Positions 15,411-26,057 of a stretch of 64,000 bases of DNA are shown here, one piece after another; the first letter of the stretch is position 1; each line of letters starts with the position of its first letter. The stretch lies in assembly GCA_963742585.1 (NCBI GenBank), contig CAVUMI010000006.1, forward strand, positions 62,001 to 126,000, written 5' to 3'. The position numbers and the translations under genes were made by a program. The notes beneath the pieces are model-generated. The model was not told the origin of the DNA, did not search any database, and worked only from the letters and a program-made list of their open reading frames with translations. The DNA is from JACDEA01 sp963742585 (lineage in GTDB: Bacteria > Actinomycetota > Acidimicrobiia > Acidimicrobiales > JACDEA01).

Positions 15411-16268
15411 ATGGACCAACGAGCGCTCGACGACCTGGTCGACCTGCTCGACCTCGAGCCGATCGAGGTCAACATCTTCCGCGGCCGCAGCCCGGACGAG
15501 AAGCGCCAGCGCGTTTTCGGCGGCCAGGTCGCCGGCCAGGCGCTCGTGGCGGCCGGTCGCACGGTCGAGCGGGGCAACGTCCACTCGCTCCACGCCTACT
15601 TCCTGCGTCCCGGCGATCCGACCGTTCCGATCATCTACCAGGTCGACCGCATCCGCGACGGCCGCTCGTTCACCACGCGCCGCGTCGTGGCCATCCAGCA
15701 CGGCAAGGCCATCTTCAATCTGTCGGCGTCATTCCACATCGACGAGCCGGGCCTCGATCATCAGCGCGCGATGCCCGCGGTCGAGGCCCCCGACGACCTT
15801 CCCACCTTCAAGGAGCGGATGGCCCGTTTCAAGGAGCAGCTGGGCGAGTGGTACACGCGGCCGCGACCAATCGATCTCCGCTATGTCGGCGATCCGTGGC
15901 GCATCGCCGCCGAGGAAGGGCGGTCGAACACCCAGCAGGTTTGGCTGCGGGCCGACGGCAAGCTGCCCGACGACCCGCTCCTACACGTCTGCGTTGTCGC
16001 GTACGCGTCCGACATGACCCTGCTCGACTCGGTGCTGCTGGCCCACGGCGTGAAGTTCGAGGATGACGTGATGGTGGCCAGCCTCGACCACGCCATGTGG
16101 TTCCACCGGCCGTTCAGGGCCGACGAGTGGTTGCTCTACGACCAGGAGAGTCCGTCGGCGTCGGGCAGCCGCGGACTAGCTGAAGGAAGAATCTTCCGCG
16201 CCGACGGCACACTGGTCATATCGGTGGTGCAAGAAGGACTGATCAGATTGCTCAGGCCCCGCGGTTGA
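15411..16268 (+). CDS. tesB: Acyl-CoA thioesterase II (TesB family)
   Basis: 285 aa. Double hot-dog protein that hydrolyses medium- and long-chain acyl-CoA to free acid and CoA. Domain one holds RVFGGQVAGQALVAA and VHSLHAYFLRPGD; domain two has AYASDMTLLDSVLLAH with the conserved Asp of the D/T/Q active site, and SLDHAMWFHRPF with the LDHxxWFH signature. ATG 15411 is the natural start since MDQRALDDLVDLLDLE matches TesB N-termini; the frame is open further upstream on the strand opposite the beta-glucosidase. The next gene starts at TTG 16265 within its stop. Confidence 0.93.
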   Translation: MDQRALDDLVDLLDLEPIEVNIFRGRSPDEKRQRVFGGQVAGQALVAAGRTVERGNVHSLHAYFLRPGDPTVPIIYQVDRIRDGRSFTTRRVVAIQHGKAIFNLSASFHIDEPGLDHQRAMPAVEAPDDLPTFKERMARFKEQLGEWYTRPRPIDLRYVGDPWRIAAEEGRSNTQQVWLRADGKLPDDPLLHVCVVAYASDMTLLDSVLLAHGVKFEDDVMVASLDHAMWFHRPFRADEWLLYDQESPSASGSRGLAEGRIFRADGTLVISVVQEGLIRLLRPRG

Positions 16269-17512
16269 CCCGACGGAGGGTGGCCGTTGCCGCGCTCGCG
16301 CTTGCCGTCATCGCAGCCGGCTGCGGTGGCGACGACGACAACGTCGCCACCAGGCGGACGACGTCGTCGTCGTCCGAGGCGAGCACGAGCACCAGCGATG
16401 CCAGCACCAGCAGCACCGGTGGACCGGCGGCGCCGGCGACCACCCGTCGCCCGGCCGCGACACCCGCGCCGACGACCCGTCCGGCGGCACCCGGCGCGCC
16501 GGCGGCAACAACCACCACGCCCGGCGGACCGCCGGTGGGCATCAAACTCACGCAAATTGCCACCCTGGCGTCGCCGGTGGCGTTCGCTCAAGCACCCAAC
16601 GACGACGCCCTCTACGTCGCCGAGAAGGGCGGACGGGTCCGAGCCGTACGCAACGGTGCGGTCAGCGCTCCGGTGCTCGACCTCTCCGGCCAGGTGTCCA
16701 CCGGCGGCGAACAGGGTCTGCTGGGTCTCGCCTTCTCTACGGCGCGTGGGGTGATGGTCGTGAACTACACGGACACCTCCGGTGACACCCGCGTCGACGA
16801 GTACCCGTTCTCCGGCGGGCGCGTGACCGGTGGCGCGCGGCAGCTGCTGTTCCTCGACCAGCCCTTCGCCAACCACAACGGCGGCCACGTCGTTTTCGGA
16901 CCCGACGGTTTCCTGTACGTCGGAACCGGCGACGGCGGCAGCGGCGGCGATCCGGGCAACCGGGCCCAGAATCCCAACGACCGGTTGGGGAAGATGCTGC
17001 GCTTGGACACCGGCGCGGCTAGCCCGCAGCCCCAGATCTGGATGCTCGGGCTGCGCAACCCCTGGCGCTACTCATTCGACCGCGCGACCGGCGACATGTG
17101 GATCGGCGACGTCGGCCAGAACGCGTGGGAGGAGATCGACTTCGCCCCGGCCGGTAGCAGCGGGCAGAACTGGGGTTGGGCCCGGCGCGAAGGCAAGCAC
17201 GCGCACAACGGCGGCGCGCCACCGGCGGGCAACGTCGAACCGATCTACGAGATGCCCAACAGGCCTAACTGCGCGGTGACCGGCGGGTACGCGTACCGCG
17301 GTAGCCGGCTGGCTGGTTGGGGTGGCGTCTACTTCTTCGGCGACTACTGCGTCGGCAAAGTGCTGGCTCTCACCCGCAGCGGCGGCAACGCGAGTGTCCG
17401 CGAGACCGGTCTGTCGACGGACGAGTTGACGTCGTTCGGCGAAGACCGCAACGGCGAGCTGTATGTCCTGTCGCAGTCGGGGCCGCTGTACCGCATCGAT
17501 CGGTCACAGTGA
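16265..17512 (+). CDS. Lipoprotein PQQ-dependent sugar (glucose/sorbosone) dehydrogenase
   Basis: 415 aa. A basic N-terminus and hydrophobic core end in the lipobox LAVIAAGC with lipidated Cys20. Residues 25-90 are a low-complexity Ser/Thr then Pro/Ala/Thr linker. The rest is a six-bladed propeller of the glucose/sorbosone dehydrogenase family: YVAEKGGRVRAV, GEQGLLGLAFS, FANHNGGHVVFGPDGFLYVGTGDGG, LRNPWRYSFD and WEEIDF. It would oxidise sugars outside the cell with PQQ, anchored to the membrane. TTG 16265 overlaps the tesB TGA as TTGA. The actual cofactor and substrate are not proven by sequence. Confidence 0.88.
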   Translation: MTRRRVAVAALALAVIAAGCGGDDDNVATRRTTSSSSEASTSTSDASTSSTGGPAAPATTRRPAATPAPTTRPAAPGAPAATTTTPGGPPVGIKLTQIATLASPVAFAQAPNDDALYVAEKGGRVRAVRNGAVSAPVLDLSGQVSTGGEQGLLGLAFSTARGVMVVNYTDTSGDTRVDEYPFSGGRVTGGARQLLFLDQPFANHNGGHVVFGPDGFLYVGTGDGGSGGDPGNRAQNPNDRLGKMLRLDTGAASPQPQIWMLGLRNPWRYSFDRATGDMWIGDVGQNAWEEIDFAPAGSSGQNWGWARREGKHAHNGGAPPAGNVEPIYEMPNRPNCAVTGGYAYRGSRLAGWGGVYFFGDYCVGKVLALTRSGGNASVRETGLSTDELTSFGEDRNGELYVLSQSGPLYRIDRSQ

Positions 17513-17549
17513 GCCGGAGGGGTAGCCGGAAGGCGATCGGGCAAGCACA

Positions 17550-18401
17550 GTGAGGCGATTGCTGGGCCTGGTCCTCGTCGTCGCGTCCCTCGCCGCGTGC
17601 TCCAGCGACGGCGATCGACGAGCTGCGCCGTCGACCAGCACGACGACGACGGTGGTGGCCACCACCACGACCTCGACGACCACCGCGCCCGACTCGAGGG
17701 AGCGCTCGGCCATCGCCCTCATCGGCGCAGAGCAAGCCATCCGCAATCCCGCCACACCGGCCGAGCAGGTGGCCGTCCAGGCCCGCAGCCAACAGATCCT
17801 CTACCGCGAGTTGGTCGAACACCCCGACTGGCTGGAGCCGACGCTGGCCCAAGCCCCGGCCGGGTTGCGGCCCACGATCCGGGCCAACGTCGAAGCCGGG
17901 CAGAAGCTGCGCTCGCTCTCACCACCGAAGAACCCGGCGCCGCCGGCCAACTGGCGCATCGTGGCTCCGGCCCCCGCCGACGAACTGCTCGGCTACTACC
18001 GCGCCGCCGAGGCGGAGTTCGGAGTTCGGTGGGCGTACCTCGCCGCCGTCCATCTCGTCGAGACGCGCATGGGCCGGATCCGGGGCGAGAGCTCAGCCGG
18101 TGCGCAAGGCCCGATGCAGTTCCTGCCCGCGACATGGGCGGCGTACGGCGAGGGCGACATCAACAGCAACAAGGATTCGATCCGGGCCGCGGCCCGCTAC
18201 CTGAAGCGCAACGGCGCGCCGGGCAACATGCGCAACGCGCTATGGAACTACAACCACAGCTACCTCTACGTCGACGCGGTCACCAACTACGCGGAACAGA
18301 TGCGAAGTGCCGAGCGCGCTTACTTCGGCTACTACCACTGGCAGGTGTACTACCGGACCACCAACGGCGACGTCCTGCTGAACGAGGGTTACGGCTCGTA
18401 G
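17550..18401 (+). CDS. Lipoprotein lytic transglycosylase
   Basis: 283 aa. Lipobox VVASLAAC gives lipidated Cys17, followed by a Ser/Thr-rich linker to about residue 48, a helical domain, then an SLT-type catalytic domain: AAVHLVETRMGRIRG with catalytic Glu171, SSAGAQGPMQFLPATWAAYGEGD, and AARYLKRNGAPGNMRNALWNYNHS. It cleaves the glycan strands of peptidoglycan, producing 1,6-anhydromuramyl ends. GTG 17550 is the only start that leaves a complete signal peptide. Its TAG ends at the base before the convergent citrate synthase stop, with no terminator between. Confidence 0.9.
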   Translation: MRRLLGLVLVVASLAACSSDGDRRAAPSTSTTTTVVATTTTSTTTAPDSRERSAIALIGAEQAIRNPATPAEQVAVQARSQQILYRELVEHPDWLEPTLAQAPAGLRPTIRANVEAGQKLRSLSPPKNPAPPANWRIVAPAPADELLGYYRAAEAEFGVRWAYLAAVHLVETRMGRIRGESSAGAQGPMQFLPATWAAYGEGDINSNKDSIRAAARYLKRNGAPGNMRNALWNYNHSYLYVDAVTNYAEQMRSAERAYFGYYHWQVYYRTTNGDVLLNEGYGS

Positions 18402-19676
<1,275 letters not shown>

Positions 19677-19682
19677 GTACGT

Positions 19683-19688
19683 ACGGTA
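19683..19688 (-). promoter_or_regulatory. -10 box for gltA
   Basis: TACCGT on the minus strand, six bases before the GTG start at 19676. It matches the boxes before hemE and the 48-aa gene at 31.7 kb. Confidence 0.45.
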
Positions 19689-19709
19689 CCCAGGATCTAC
19701 TCGGTGGGT

Positions 19710-19946
19710 TCACCGATCTCGCGTAACGCTGACGCCGAGCGCGGCGCGTAGCTGGCGGGCGGTGGCCGGCGAAAGGTGTCCGACGAGGCCGGTGCCGGGG
19801 CTGCCCGCCTCTTCCAACGTGAGCTCGACCCGCAGGTCGGCGCACTCGTCGCAATCGTCCATGATCGCGACGGCCCACGCCAGCTGGGCGCGCTCGGGGT
19901 CGCCCTCGGGATGGTCGTCGCGGCCGTAATCGGCGAGCTTCTTCAT
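19710..19946 (-). CDS. Small conserved-looking protein, unknown function
   Basis: 78 aa from ATG 19944-19946 (85 aa from ATG 19967). It reads MKKLADYGRDDHPEGD, then AWAVAIMDDCDECADLRVEL and ends HLSPATARQLRAALG. The CDEC pair could bind a metal or form a disulfide. No recognised domain. It lies between gltA and the flavin oxidoreductase gene. If the upstream ATG is used, its start codon would overlap the divergent ATG at 19966 by two bases. Reality is supported by the compact acidic composition and coding-type codon use, not by homology that I can name. Confidence 0.55.
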   Translation of the reverse strand: MKKLADYGRDDHPEGDPERAQLAWAVAIMDDCDECADLRVELTLEEAGSPGTGLVGHLSPATARQLRAALGVSVTRDR

Positions 19947-19965
19947 CACCGACCATTCTGGTGGC

Positions 19966-21156
19966 ATGACTGTCGATCCGTTCGCGCCGGCCCCGCTGGG
20001 CCCGATCACGCTGCGGAACCGGATCATCAAGTCGGCCACGTTCGAGGGCATGTCGCCCAAGGGTCTGGTCACCGAAGCGCTGACGGACTATCACCGGGCG
20101 GTCGCCTCGGGCGGTGTGGGCATGACGACTCTGGCCTACTGCGCGGTGTCGCGGGACGGCCGCGGCGCGCCAGGCGAGATCGTCGTGCGCGACGAGGCGA
20201 TGCCCGGGTTGGCCGGCTTCGTCGAGACGATGCACGCCCTCGGGACGCTCGCCAGCATGCAGCTCGGGCACGCCGGGCCGGTCGCCGCCAACACCGGTCG
20301 GCGCGGTTTGGCGCCGTCGCGGGTGTTTGCCAAGCAGGCGATGAAGTTCACCGTGGCCGCCACCGATGACGACATCGAGCGCGTGATCGGCGAGTTCGCC
20401 AACGCGGGGCGACTGGCCGCGACTGCGGGCTTCGATGCGGTCGAGCTGCACTTTGGTCACGGCTACCTGATCAGCGCGTTCCTCAGCCCGCGGCTCAACA
20501 AGCGGACGGACGGGTGGGGCGGCACGATCGAAAAGCGAGCACGACTGGCCCGGGAGATCGCGACCGCTGTTCGTTCCGCGACCGGCGACCGCGTCGCGGT
20601 GATCGCCAAACTCAACATGGCCGATGGCGTGAAGCGGGGAATCGACGTCGAGGACAGTGTGGCCACCGCCGAGCTTCTCGAGTCCGACGGCACCCTCGAC
20701 GCCATCGAACTGACCGGCGGCAGTTCATTCCAGAACCCGATGTTCCTGTTCCGCGGCGACGCGCCGATCCACGAGCTGGCCGCCACGTTCCCGCCGATGA
20801 TGCGGATCCCGTTCCGGCTCACGGCCAAGCGGTTCATGCCCGCGTATCCGTTCGAAGAAGCGTTCTTCCTCCCGATGGCGCGCCAGTTTCGTCAGGCGCT
20901 GCGCATGCCGTTGATACTGCTGGGCGGCATCACCGCGGCAACCACCGTCCAGCAGGCGCTGGACGAGGGCTTCGAGTTCGTCGCCATCGGGCGCGCCCTC
21001 TTGCGCGAACCCGACCTCGTCCAGCGCTGGCAGAAAGGCGACACCAGCCAGTCCTTGTGCACGCACTGCAACAAGTGCATGCCCACCATCTACACCGGCA
21101 CCCACTGCGTCCTAGTCCCCGCCCCCGACCGCCCGGGCCTCGCCACCAGCGACTAG
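19966..21156 (+). CDS. NADH:flavin oxidoreductase (old yellow enzyme / 2,4-dienoyl-CoA reductase-like)
   Basis: 396 aa TIM-barrel flavoprotein. N-terminal PLGPITLRNRIIKSATFEGM, QLGHAGPVA (FMN contact), FDAVELHFGHGYLISAFLSPRLNKRTDGWGG (catalytic His pair and substrate loop) and LGGITAATTVQQALDEGFEFVAIGRALLREPDLV (phosphate site) are all present. The C-terminus carries CTHCNKCMP and a further Cys, the spacing of the [4Fe-4S] site in dienoyl-CoA reductases, but the second half of those enzymes (NAD/FAD domain) is absent. It probably reduces an activated C=C bond; the electron donor is unknown. Confidence 0.87.
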   Translation: MTVDPFAPAPLGPITLRNRIIKSATFEGMSPKGLVTEALTDYHRAVASGGVGMTTLAYCAVSRDGRGAPGEIVVRDEAMPGLAGFVETMHALGTLASMQLGHAGPVAANTGRRGLAPSRVFAKQAMKFTVAATDDDIERVIGEFANAGRLAATAGFDAVELHFGHGYLISAFLSPRLNKRTDGWGGTIEKRARLAREIATAVRSATGDRVAVIAKLNMADGVKRGIDVEDSVATAELLESDGTLDAIELTGGSSFQNPMFLFRGDAPIHELAATFPPMMRIPFRLTAKRFMPAYPFEEAFFLPMARQFRQALRMPLILLGGITAATTVQQALDEGFEFVAIGRALLREPDLVQRWQKGDTSQSLCTHCNKCMPTIYTGTHCVLVPAPDRPGLATSD

Positions 21157-21566
21157 CGGCCAGTGGCCAGCACTCACGGCCGAGTCCGTAACGGCACGGG
21201 CACTCCATCACTGCCGAGTGCTGTCAGACCGCTAGTCCCCACCACGCGCTTCGGTTGTGGTGCCGCGGAAGCGAGCACCCCGTCCGTCACCAATCTGAAC
21301 CTGCTCTTTCGGTGTCTGACGACCCCGCGGCCGCGGTCCGGGCGGTTCATCTCGATCGCATCGTGGCCGTGATGACGATCACCGGTTTCACCGCGGGAGT
21401 GCTCGGCCTGGTCTTCTGAGCGTCTGGCTCCTGGTGGAGCGCGCGGGGCTCCAGAACGATTGCCCCTTGGGCTCCGTTCTCAGGATTGGGGGTCACTGTC
21501 GTCACCGCACACTCTCCCGAGGCGCCCAAGGCTTAGACTTCTCGCGGTTTGACGGGGAGGCAACTA
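21157..21566 (+). other. Intergenic region upstream of the giant regulator
   Basis: 410 bases without a convincing gene. A 35-codon frame (21312-21419, GTG start) ends in a hydrophobic segment but has neither ribosome site nor -10 box. Near the right end are TAGACT (21534-21539) and GGGGAGG (21554-21560), the likely promoter and ribosome site of the regulator. No terminator hairpin or RNA motif seen. Confidence 0.5.
21534..21539 (+). promoter_or_regulatory. Possible -10 box of the giant regulator gene
   Basis: TAGACT lies 27 bases before the GTG start, leaving room for transcription to start near 21546 and for the GGGGAGG ribosome site at 21554-21560. I see no good -35 element. Confidence 0.3.
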
Positions 21567-24500
21567 GTGGTCTGTGCTGCTTGCGGCTTCGACAACCGAT
21601 CGGGACGCAAGTTTTGTGGGGGTTGCGGGGCGCCATTGCAGCGCGCGTGCCCAAAGTGCGAAGCGCCGATCGAGTCGGACGAGCGCTTCTGCGGTGAGTG
21701 CGGCGCACCATTGGTTGACGCCGCAGGGTTGAGTGACAGTTTCAATCGCCGCACCGGTTCCAGCCAATCGACGAGCTTCAGCCGGTCGGGCAGCTTCAGC
21801 GGGCCACAGGGGCGGGCGTCGCGACCCGACGTGAGCTCGTTCCCATCGAGCATCGACGGCGGCCGCTACGAGATTCGCCGCTTCCTCGGAGAAGGCGGGC
21901 GCAAGCGCGTCTACCTGGCGCGAGACCAGCGCCTCGATCGCGACGTTGCAATCGCGCTCATCAAGACGGACGGACTCGACGACAGCGGTGTGGCTCGGGC
22001 GCGGCGGGAGGCCGAGGCGATGGGCCGACTCGGCGACCATCCGAACATCGTGACGATCTACGACATCGGTGAGGATGGCAGCCAGCTGTTCGTCGTCAGC
22101 CAGTTCATGGCCGGCGGCGATCTCGAGGAACAACTACGTGCGTCCCACGAGCACCGGCTGTCCACCGAGGAAGCGACGCGGGTCGGTGAACAGATCTCCT
22201 GCGCGCTCGAGCATGCCCACGCGCAGGAGATAGTGCACCGCGACGTCAAGCCACGGAACGTGTGGTTGACCAAGGATGGAGTGGCAACGCTCGGCGACTT
22301 CGGGCTTGCCGTTGCTCTCGACCGGTCACGGATCACCCTAGAAGGAATGATGATCGGCACCGTCGCTTACATGCCGCCGGAGCAGGGGCTCGGCCGGCCG
22401 GTCGACCATCGGTCCGACCTGTATTCGCTCGGGGCACTCCTGTACGAATGCGTCTGCGGCCGTCCTCCATTCGTGGGCGACGATCCGGTAGCGATCATTT
22501 CGCAGCACATCAACACCGCGCCGGTTGCGCCGTCGTGGCACAACCCCGAGGTGTCGCGGCCACTCGAAGAACTCATCCTTTCGCTGCTTGCGAAGTCGCC
22601 CGACGAACGCCCGCGGAGCGCCACCGCCGTGCGCCAGGCGCTTTCTGCGATCGCGACCGGCGATCTGACTGGTACCGAGCCAATCGTTCACGACCGGGCC
22701 AGCCCGCTGGACCGGCTGGCGACAGGCGTTTTCGTTGGCCGAGAACGGGAGACCGCCGACCTGCGCGCCGCGCTGGAAGCGGTTCTGTCGGGCCGCGGCC
22801 GGCTCACGCTTGTCAGCGGCGAGATGGGGATCGGCAAGACACGCATCGCCAGCGAGCTCGCGACCTATGCGAGCCTCCGCGGTGCCCAGGTGTTGTGGGG
22901 TCGCTGTCGCGAAGACGACGGCGTCCCCGCGTTCTGGCCCTGGGTGCAGATACTTCGCAGTCTGACCGTGACGCGTGATGCGGAGGCGATGGCCGCAGAG
23001 ATGGGCAGCGGCGCGGTTGACATCGCCCAGATCGTTCCGGATGTTCGTACGCGCCTACCCGGTCTGCCGCCGGCCCAGCAGTCGGAGCCTGAACAAGCAC
23101 GCTTCAAGCTCTTCGACGCCATCACTACGTTCCTCAAGAACGTCTCGACATCAGAACCCGTCGTCCTCATCCTCGACGACCTCCAGTGGGCCGATCGAGC
23201 GTCGCTGCTGCTGCTCGAATATCTGGTCGGCGAGCTCGACGGCAGCCGCATCCTCGTCGTGGCCACGTATCGCGACAGCGACGTCGACCGGAGTCAACAG
23301 CTCAGCGACGCGCTCGCCGACCTGCGCCGCGAGCGCAACGCCAAGCGCATGACCCTCCGCGGCCTGTCCGCCGAAGAAACACGGCGATGGCTCGAGGCGG
23401 TCGCCGAACACGAGTTGGCCGGGCGTGAGCTGCGGCTGACCGAGCAATTGCACCGGGAAACACAAGGCAACCCGTTCTTCATAGAGGAGATCATCCGACA
23501 TTTCGTGGAGACCGGGCTCCTCGTGCGCCGCGACGAGCGGTGGGTGTCCACGGTCGACTCCATTGAGGACCTTGGTATCCCCGAGGGCATCAGAGAGACG
23601 ATCGACCGTCGCCTCGCGCGGCTGCCCCAGGAGACCGGCCAAGTCCTGACGGTCGGCGCGGTCGTGGGCCACGAGTTTTCACTCGACGTAGTGCGCGAGG
23701 TGAGCGACCTCGACGCCACCGCCGTTCTCGACGCGCTCGACGCCGCCATCGCCGACCGCATCATCGCCGAGGTACCCGGATCGGTCGGCCGATTTCGTTT
23801 CGTTCACGGGCTCACCCGCGAGGCCCTGTACAGCCACCTTGGCACCACGGTGAAGGTTCGCATGCACAACAAGGTGGGCGAAGCCATCGAGCGATTACAC
23901 AGCACGGATCTGCGCGCTCACGTCGGCGAGTTGGCCTACCACTTTGGTGAAGCACTCCTGATCGCCGGACCGCAGAAAGCCACCGAATACGCAACAGCGG
24001 CAGCCCGGCGGGCGACGGAGATGGTTGCGTACGAGGACGCGGCGACACATTTGCGCCGGGCCTTGCAGACAGCGTCGAGCGACGATGCTCGCATCGATCT
24101 CGAATACGAGCTTGGCACCAGCCTCTGGAGCACGGGCGACTTCGATGGCGCCCGCGCGGCATTTCAGGCCTCCGCCGAGTTGGCTCGCGGCGCCGGCGCC
24201 ATCGACCGGCTCGCGCGCGCCGGGCTGGGCTACGGCGGTCAGTTGGGCTTCGGCACCGGACTGCGCGATGAAGCGCTTATCGGCATGCTCGAAGGCGCGT
24301 TGGCCGGTCTGGCCGAGTCGGACGAGGCCGTACGCGCCAAGGTGATGAGCCGACTGGCCGAGGCGCTCACTTTCGGGGGTGAGCCGCGCCGGCGCGAAGA
24401 ACTGTGCGCCGAGGCCGAGGCCATCGGTCGCCGTCTCGGCGACCCGGCTGTCCTCGCCTACGTTCTCTCCGGTCGCCACTACGCCACCTACCAGCCGGCT

Positions 24501-26057
24501 AACGCCGAGGCGCGGCTGGCGATGGCCGACGAACAGGTGGCCGCCGCCCACCGCGCTGGTGATGCCGGGCTCGAGCTCGCCGGGCGCATCTGGCGGGCAT
24601 GGGACCTCCTCGACCTCGGCCGCATGACCGAAATGGACGAGGAGATCGAGCGCTGCCGACGCATCGCCGAACCTCGTCGCCAGAGCTACGAAATATGGCT
24701 CGTCGAGATCTTGCGGACGATGTCAGTCATCGGCTCGGGAACCGTTGCCGACGCCGAGCGTGCGATCGACGCCACCCTAGAGCTCGGCCAGCGTGCCGCC
24801 AACGCGAACTCGCTCCAACTCTGGGGCGCGCAGATGGCGCAGGTGCGAAGACACCAGGGCCGCTTCGGGGAACTCGAGGACGGGATCAAGCTCTTCATCG
24901 CCGAGTACCCGATGATCCCAGCGTGGCGGGCCGCTCTTTGCGACGTGTACTGCGAAACCGGCGATACCGAACAGGCGCGACTTGAGTTCGAGATCGTGGC
25001 CGCCGACGACTTCGCCACGCTGCCTCGCGATCCGTTCTGGCTCGTGGCCATGGCGCTTTCCGCGCAGACCGCTTCGTTCTTGAAGGACGAGCGGCGCGCT
25101 CAATTCATCTACGACCGGCTCCTGCCATTCGACGAGCACAACATCTCGATCGGGCCCTCCGCCTGCTGGGGCACGGTGTGCTACAGCTTGGGCCTCCTCG
25201 CCGAGACGCTGGGTCGCACCGACGATGCCCGCCGTCACCTCCATCGGGCGATCGAGCTCAACACCGAGCGCCGGTTCCACGCTCTCCTCGCTCGCACCCA
25301 ATACGACCTGGCTCGCGTGCTGGTCGATGCCGACGTTGCCGATGAGCGCCAGCAGGTTCTCAACTTGCTCGCGAGCGCCATGGACCTGGCCCAGCGCTAC
25401 CGCGTCCCGCGCGTCACCGACCTCGCGCTGGCTCTCAAGTTGCGGATACAGGGCGTCGAATCGATCGACGCCAGGGCGTCGATCGCCAGGCTCGTTTGGT
25501 CGATCACCGAGGAGCGTCCCGACCTGCGCTCCCACGCGTCGCCGGACGGCACGGTGACCGTGCTGTTCAGCGACATCGAGAACTCGACGATGATGACCGA
25601 GCAGCTCGGCGACCGGAGCTGGTTCGAGCTACTGAACGCGCACAACGCGATCATCCGACAAGCGACGGCGAGGTGTGGGGGGTTCGAGGTCAAGTCGCAA
25701 GGCGACGGCTTCATGCTGGCGTTCTCGAGCGCGATGAAGGCTTTGGAGTGTGCCGTCGGGATACAGCGAGACCTCGCTGAATTTCGAGCGAGTCATCCCG
25801 ACACACCGGTGCATGTCCGTATCGGGCTCCACACCGGTGAAGCAATCAAAGACGCGGATGACTTCTTCGGCAAGAACGTGATCCTCGCCGCCCGCATCGC
25901 CGGTCAAGCCAAGGGGGGCGAGATTCTCGCGTCGTCAGTGGTTCGTGAGCTGACCGTGGCCAGTGGCGACGTCGTGTTCGACGAGGGCCGCGACGTCGAG
26001 TTGAAAGGCCTCACCGGCAGCCACCGGATCTACACCACCATCTGGGCCGACGACTAA
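21567..26057 (+). CDS. Giant regulator: zinc ribbons, Ser/Thr kinase, STAND ATPase, TPR and class III cyclase-like domain
   Basis: 1496 aa from GTG 21567, fixed by GGGGAGG six bases upstream; an in-frame TTG at 21549 lacks a ribosome site. Order: two four-Cys zinc ribbons (Cys 3, 6, 17, 20 and 28, 31, 42, 45); Ser-rich linker; protein kinase from about residue 101, with loop LGEGGRKRVYLARD, Lys133, HRDVKPRN (Asp226) and DFG (Asp244); AAA/STAND ATPase with Walker A GEMGIGKT (Lys424) and Walker B ILDDLQW (Asp537); TPR-like helices about 780-1310; and a class III nucleotide cyclase domain from 1327, with metal Asp1336 and Asp1380. The kinase core looks intact. In the cyclase the usual transition-state Asn is replaced by Ile (VILAARI). 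No membrane segment, so cytoplasmic. Signal and targets unknown. Confidence 0.88.
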   Translation: MVCAACGFDNRSGRKFCGGCGAPLQRACPKCEAPIESDERFCGECGAPLVDAAGLSDSFNRRTGSSQSTSFSRSGSFSGPQGRASRPDVSSFPSSIDGGRYEIRRFLGEGGRKRVYLARDQRLDRDVAIALIKTDGLDDSGVARARREAEAMGRLGDHPNIVTIYDIGEDGSQLFVVSQFMAGGDLEEQLRASHEHRLSTEEATRVGEQISCALEHAHAQEIVHRDVKPRNVWLTKDGVATLGDFGLAVALDRSRITLEGMMIGTVAYMPPEQGLGRPVDHRSDLYSLGALLYECVCGRPPFVGDDPVAIISQHINTAPVAPSWHNPEVSRPLEELILSLLAKSPDERPRSATAVRQALSAIATGDLTGTEPIVHDRASPLDRLATGVFVGRERETADLRAALEAVLSGRGRLTLVSGEMGIGKTRIASELATYASLRGAQVLWGRCREDDGVPAFWPWVQILRSLTVTRDAEAMAAEMGSGAVDIAQIVPDVRTRLPGLPPAQQSEPEQARFKLFDAITTFLKNVSTSEPVVLILDDLQWADRASLLLLEYLVGELDGSRILVVATYRDSDVDRSQQLSDALADLRRERNAKRMTLRGLSAEETRRWLEAVAEHELAGRELRLTEQLHRETQGNPFFIEEIIRHFVETGLLVRRDERWVSTVDSIEDLGIPEGIRETIDRRLARLPQETGQVLTVGAVVGHEFSLDVVREVSDLDATAVLDALDAAIADRIIAEVPGSVGRFRFVHGLTREALYSHLGTTVKVRMHNKVGEAIERLHSTDLRAHVGELAYHFGEALLIAGPQKATEYATAAARRATEMVAYEDAATHLRRALQTASSDDARIDLEYELGTSLWSTGDFDGARAAFQASAELARGAGAIDRLARAGLGYGGQLGFGTGLRDEALIGMLEGALAGLAESDEAVRAKVMSRLAEALTFGGEPRRREELCAEAEAIGRRLGDPAVLAYVLSGRHYATYQPANAEARLAMADEQVAAAHRAGDAGLELAGRIWRAWDLLDLGRMTEMDEEIERCRRIAEPRRQSYEIWLVEILRTMSVIGSGTVADAERAIDATLELGQRAANANSLQLWGAQMAQVRRHQGRFGELEDGIKLFIAEYPMIPAWRAALCDVYCETGDTEQARLEFEIVAADDFATLPRDPFWLVAMALSAQTASFLKDERRAQFIYDRLLPFDEHNISIGPSACWGTVCYSLGLLAETLGRTDDARRHLHRAIELNTERRFHALLARTQYDLARVLVDADVADERQQVLNLLASAMDLAQRYRVPRVTDLALALKLRIQGVESIDARASIARLVWSITEERPDLRSHASPDGTVTVLFSDIENSTMMTEQLGDRSWFELLNAHNAIIRQATARCGGFEVKSQGDGFMLAFSSAMKALECAVGIQRDLAEFRASHPDTPVHVRIGLHTGEAIKDADDFFGKNVILAARIAGQAKGGEILASSVVRELTVASGDVVFDEGRDVELKGLTGSHRIYTTIWADD

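Noticed and set aside
21312..21419. 35-codon frame with a hydrophobic end before the giant regulator
   Set aside because: No ribosome site, no close -10 box and no recognisable family; too short to support on composition alone.
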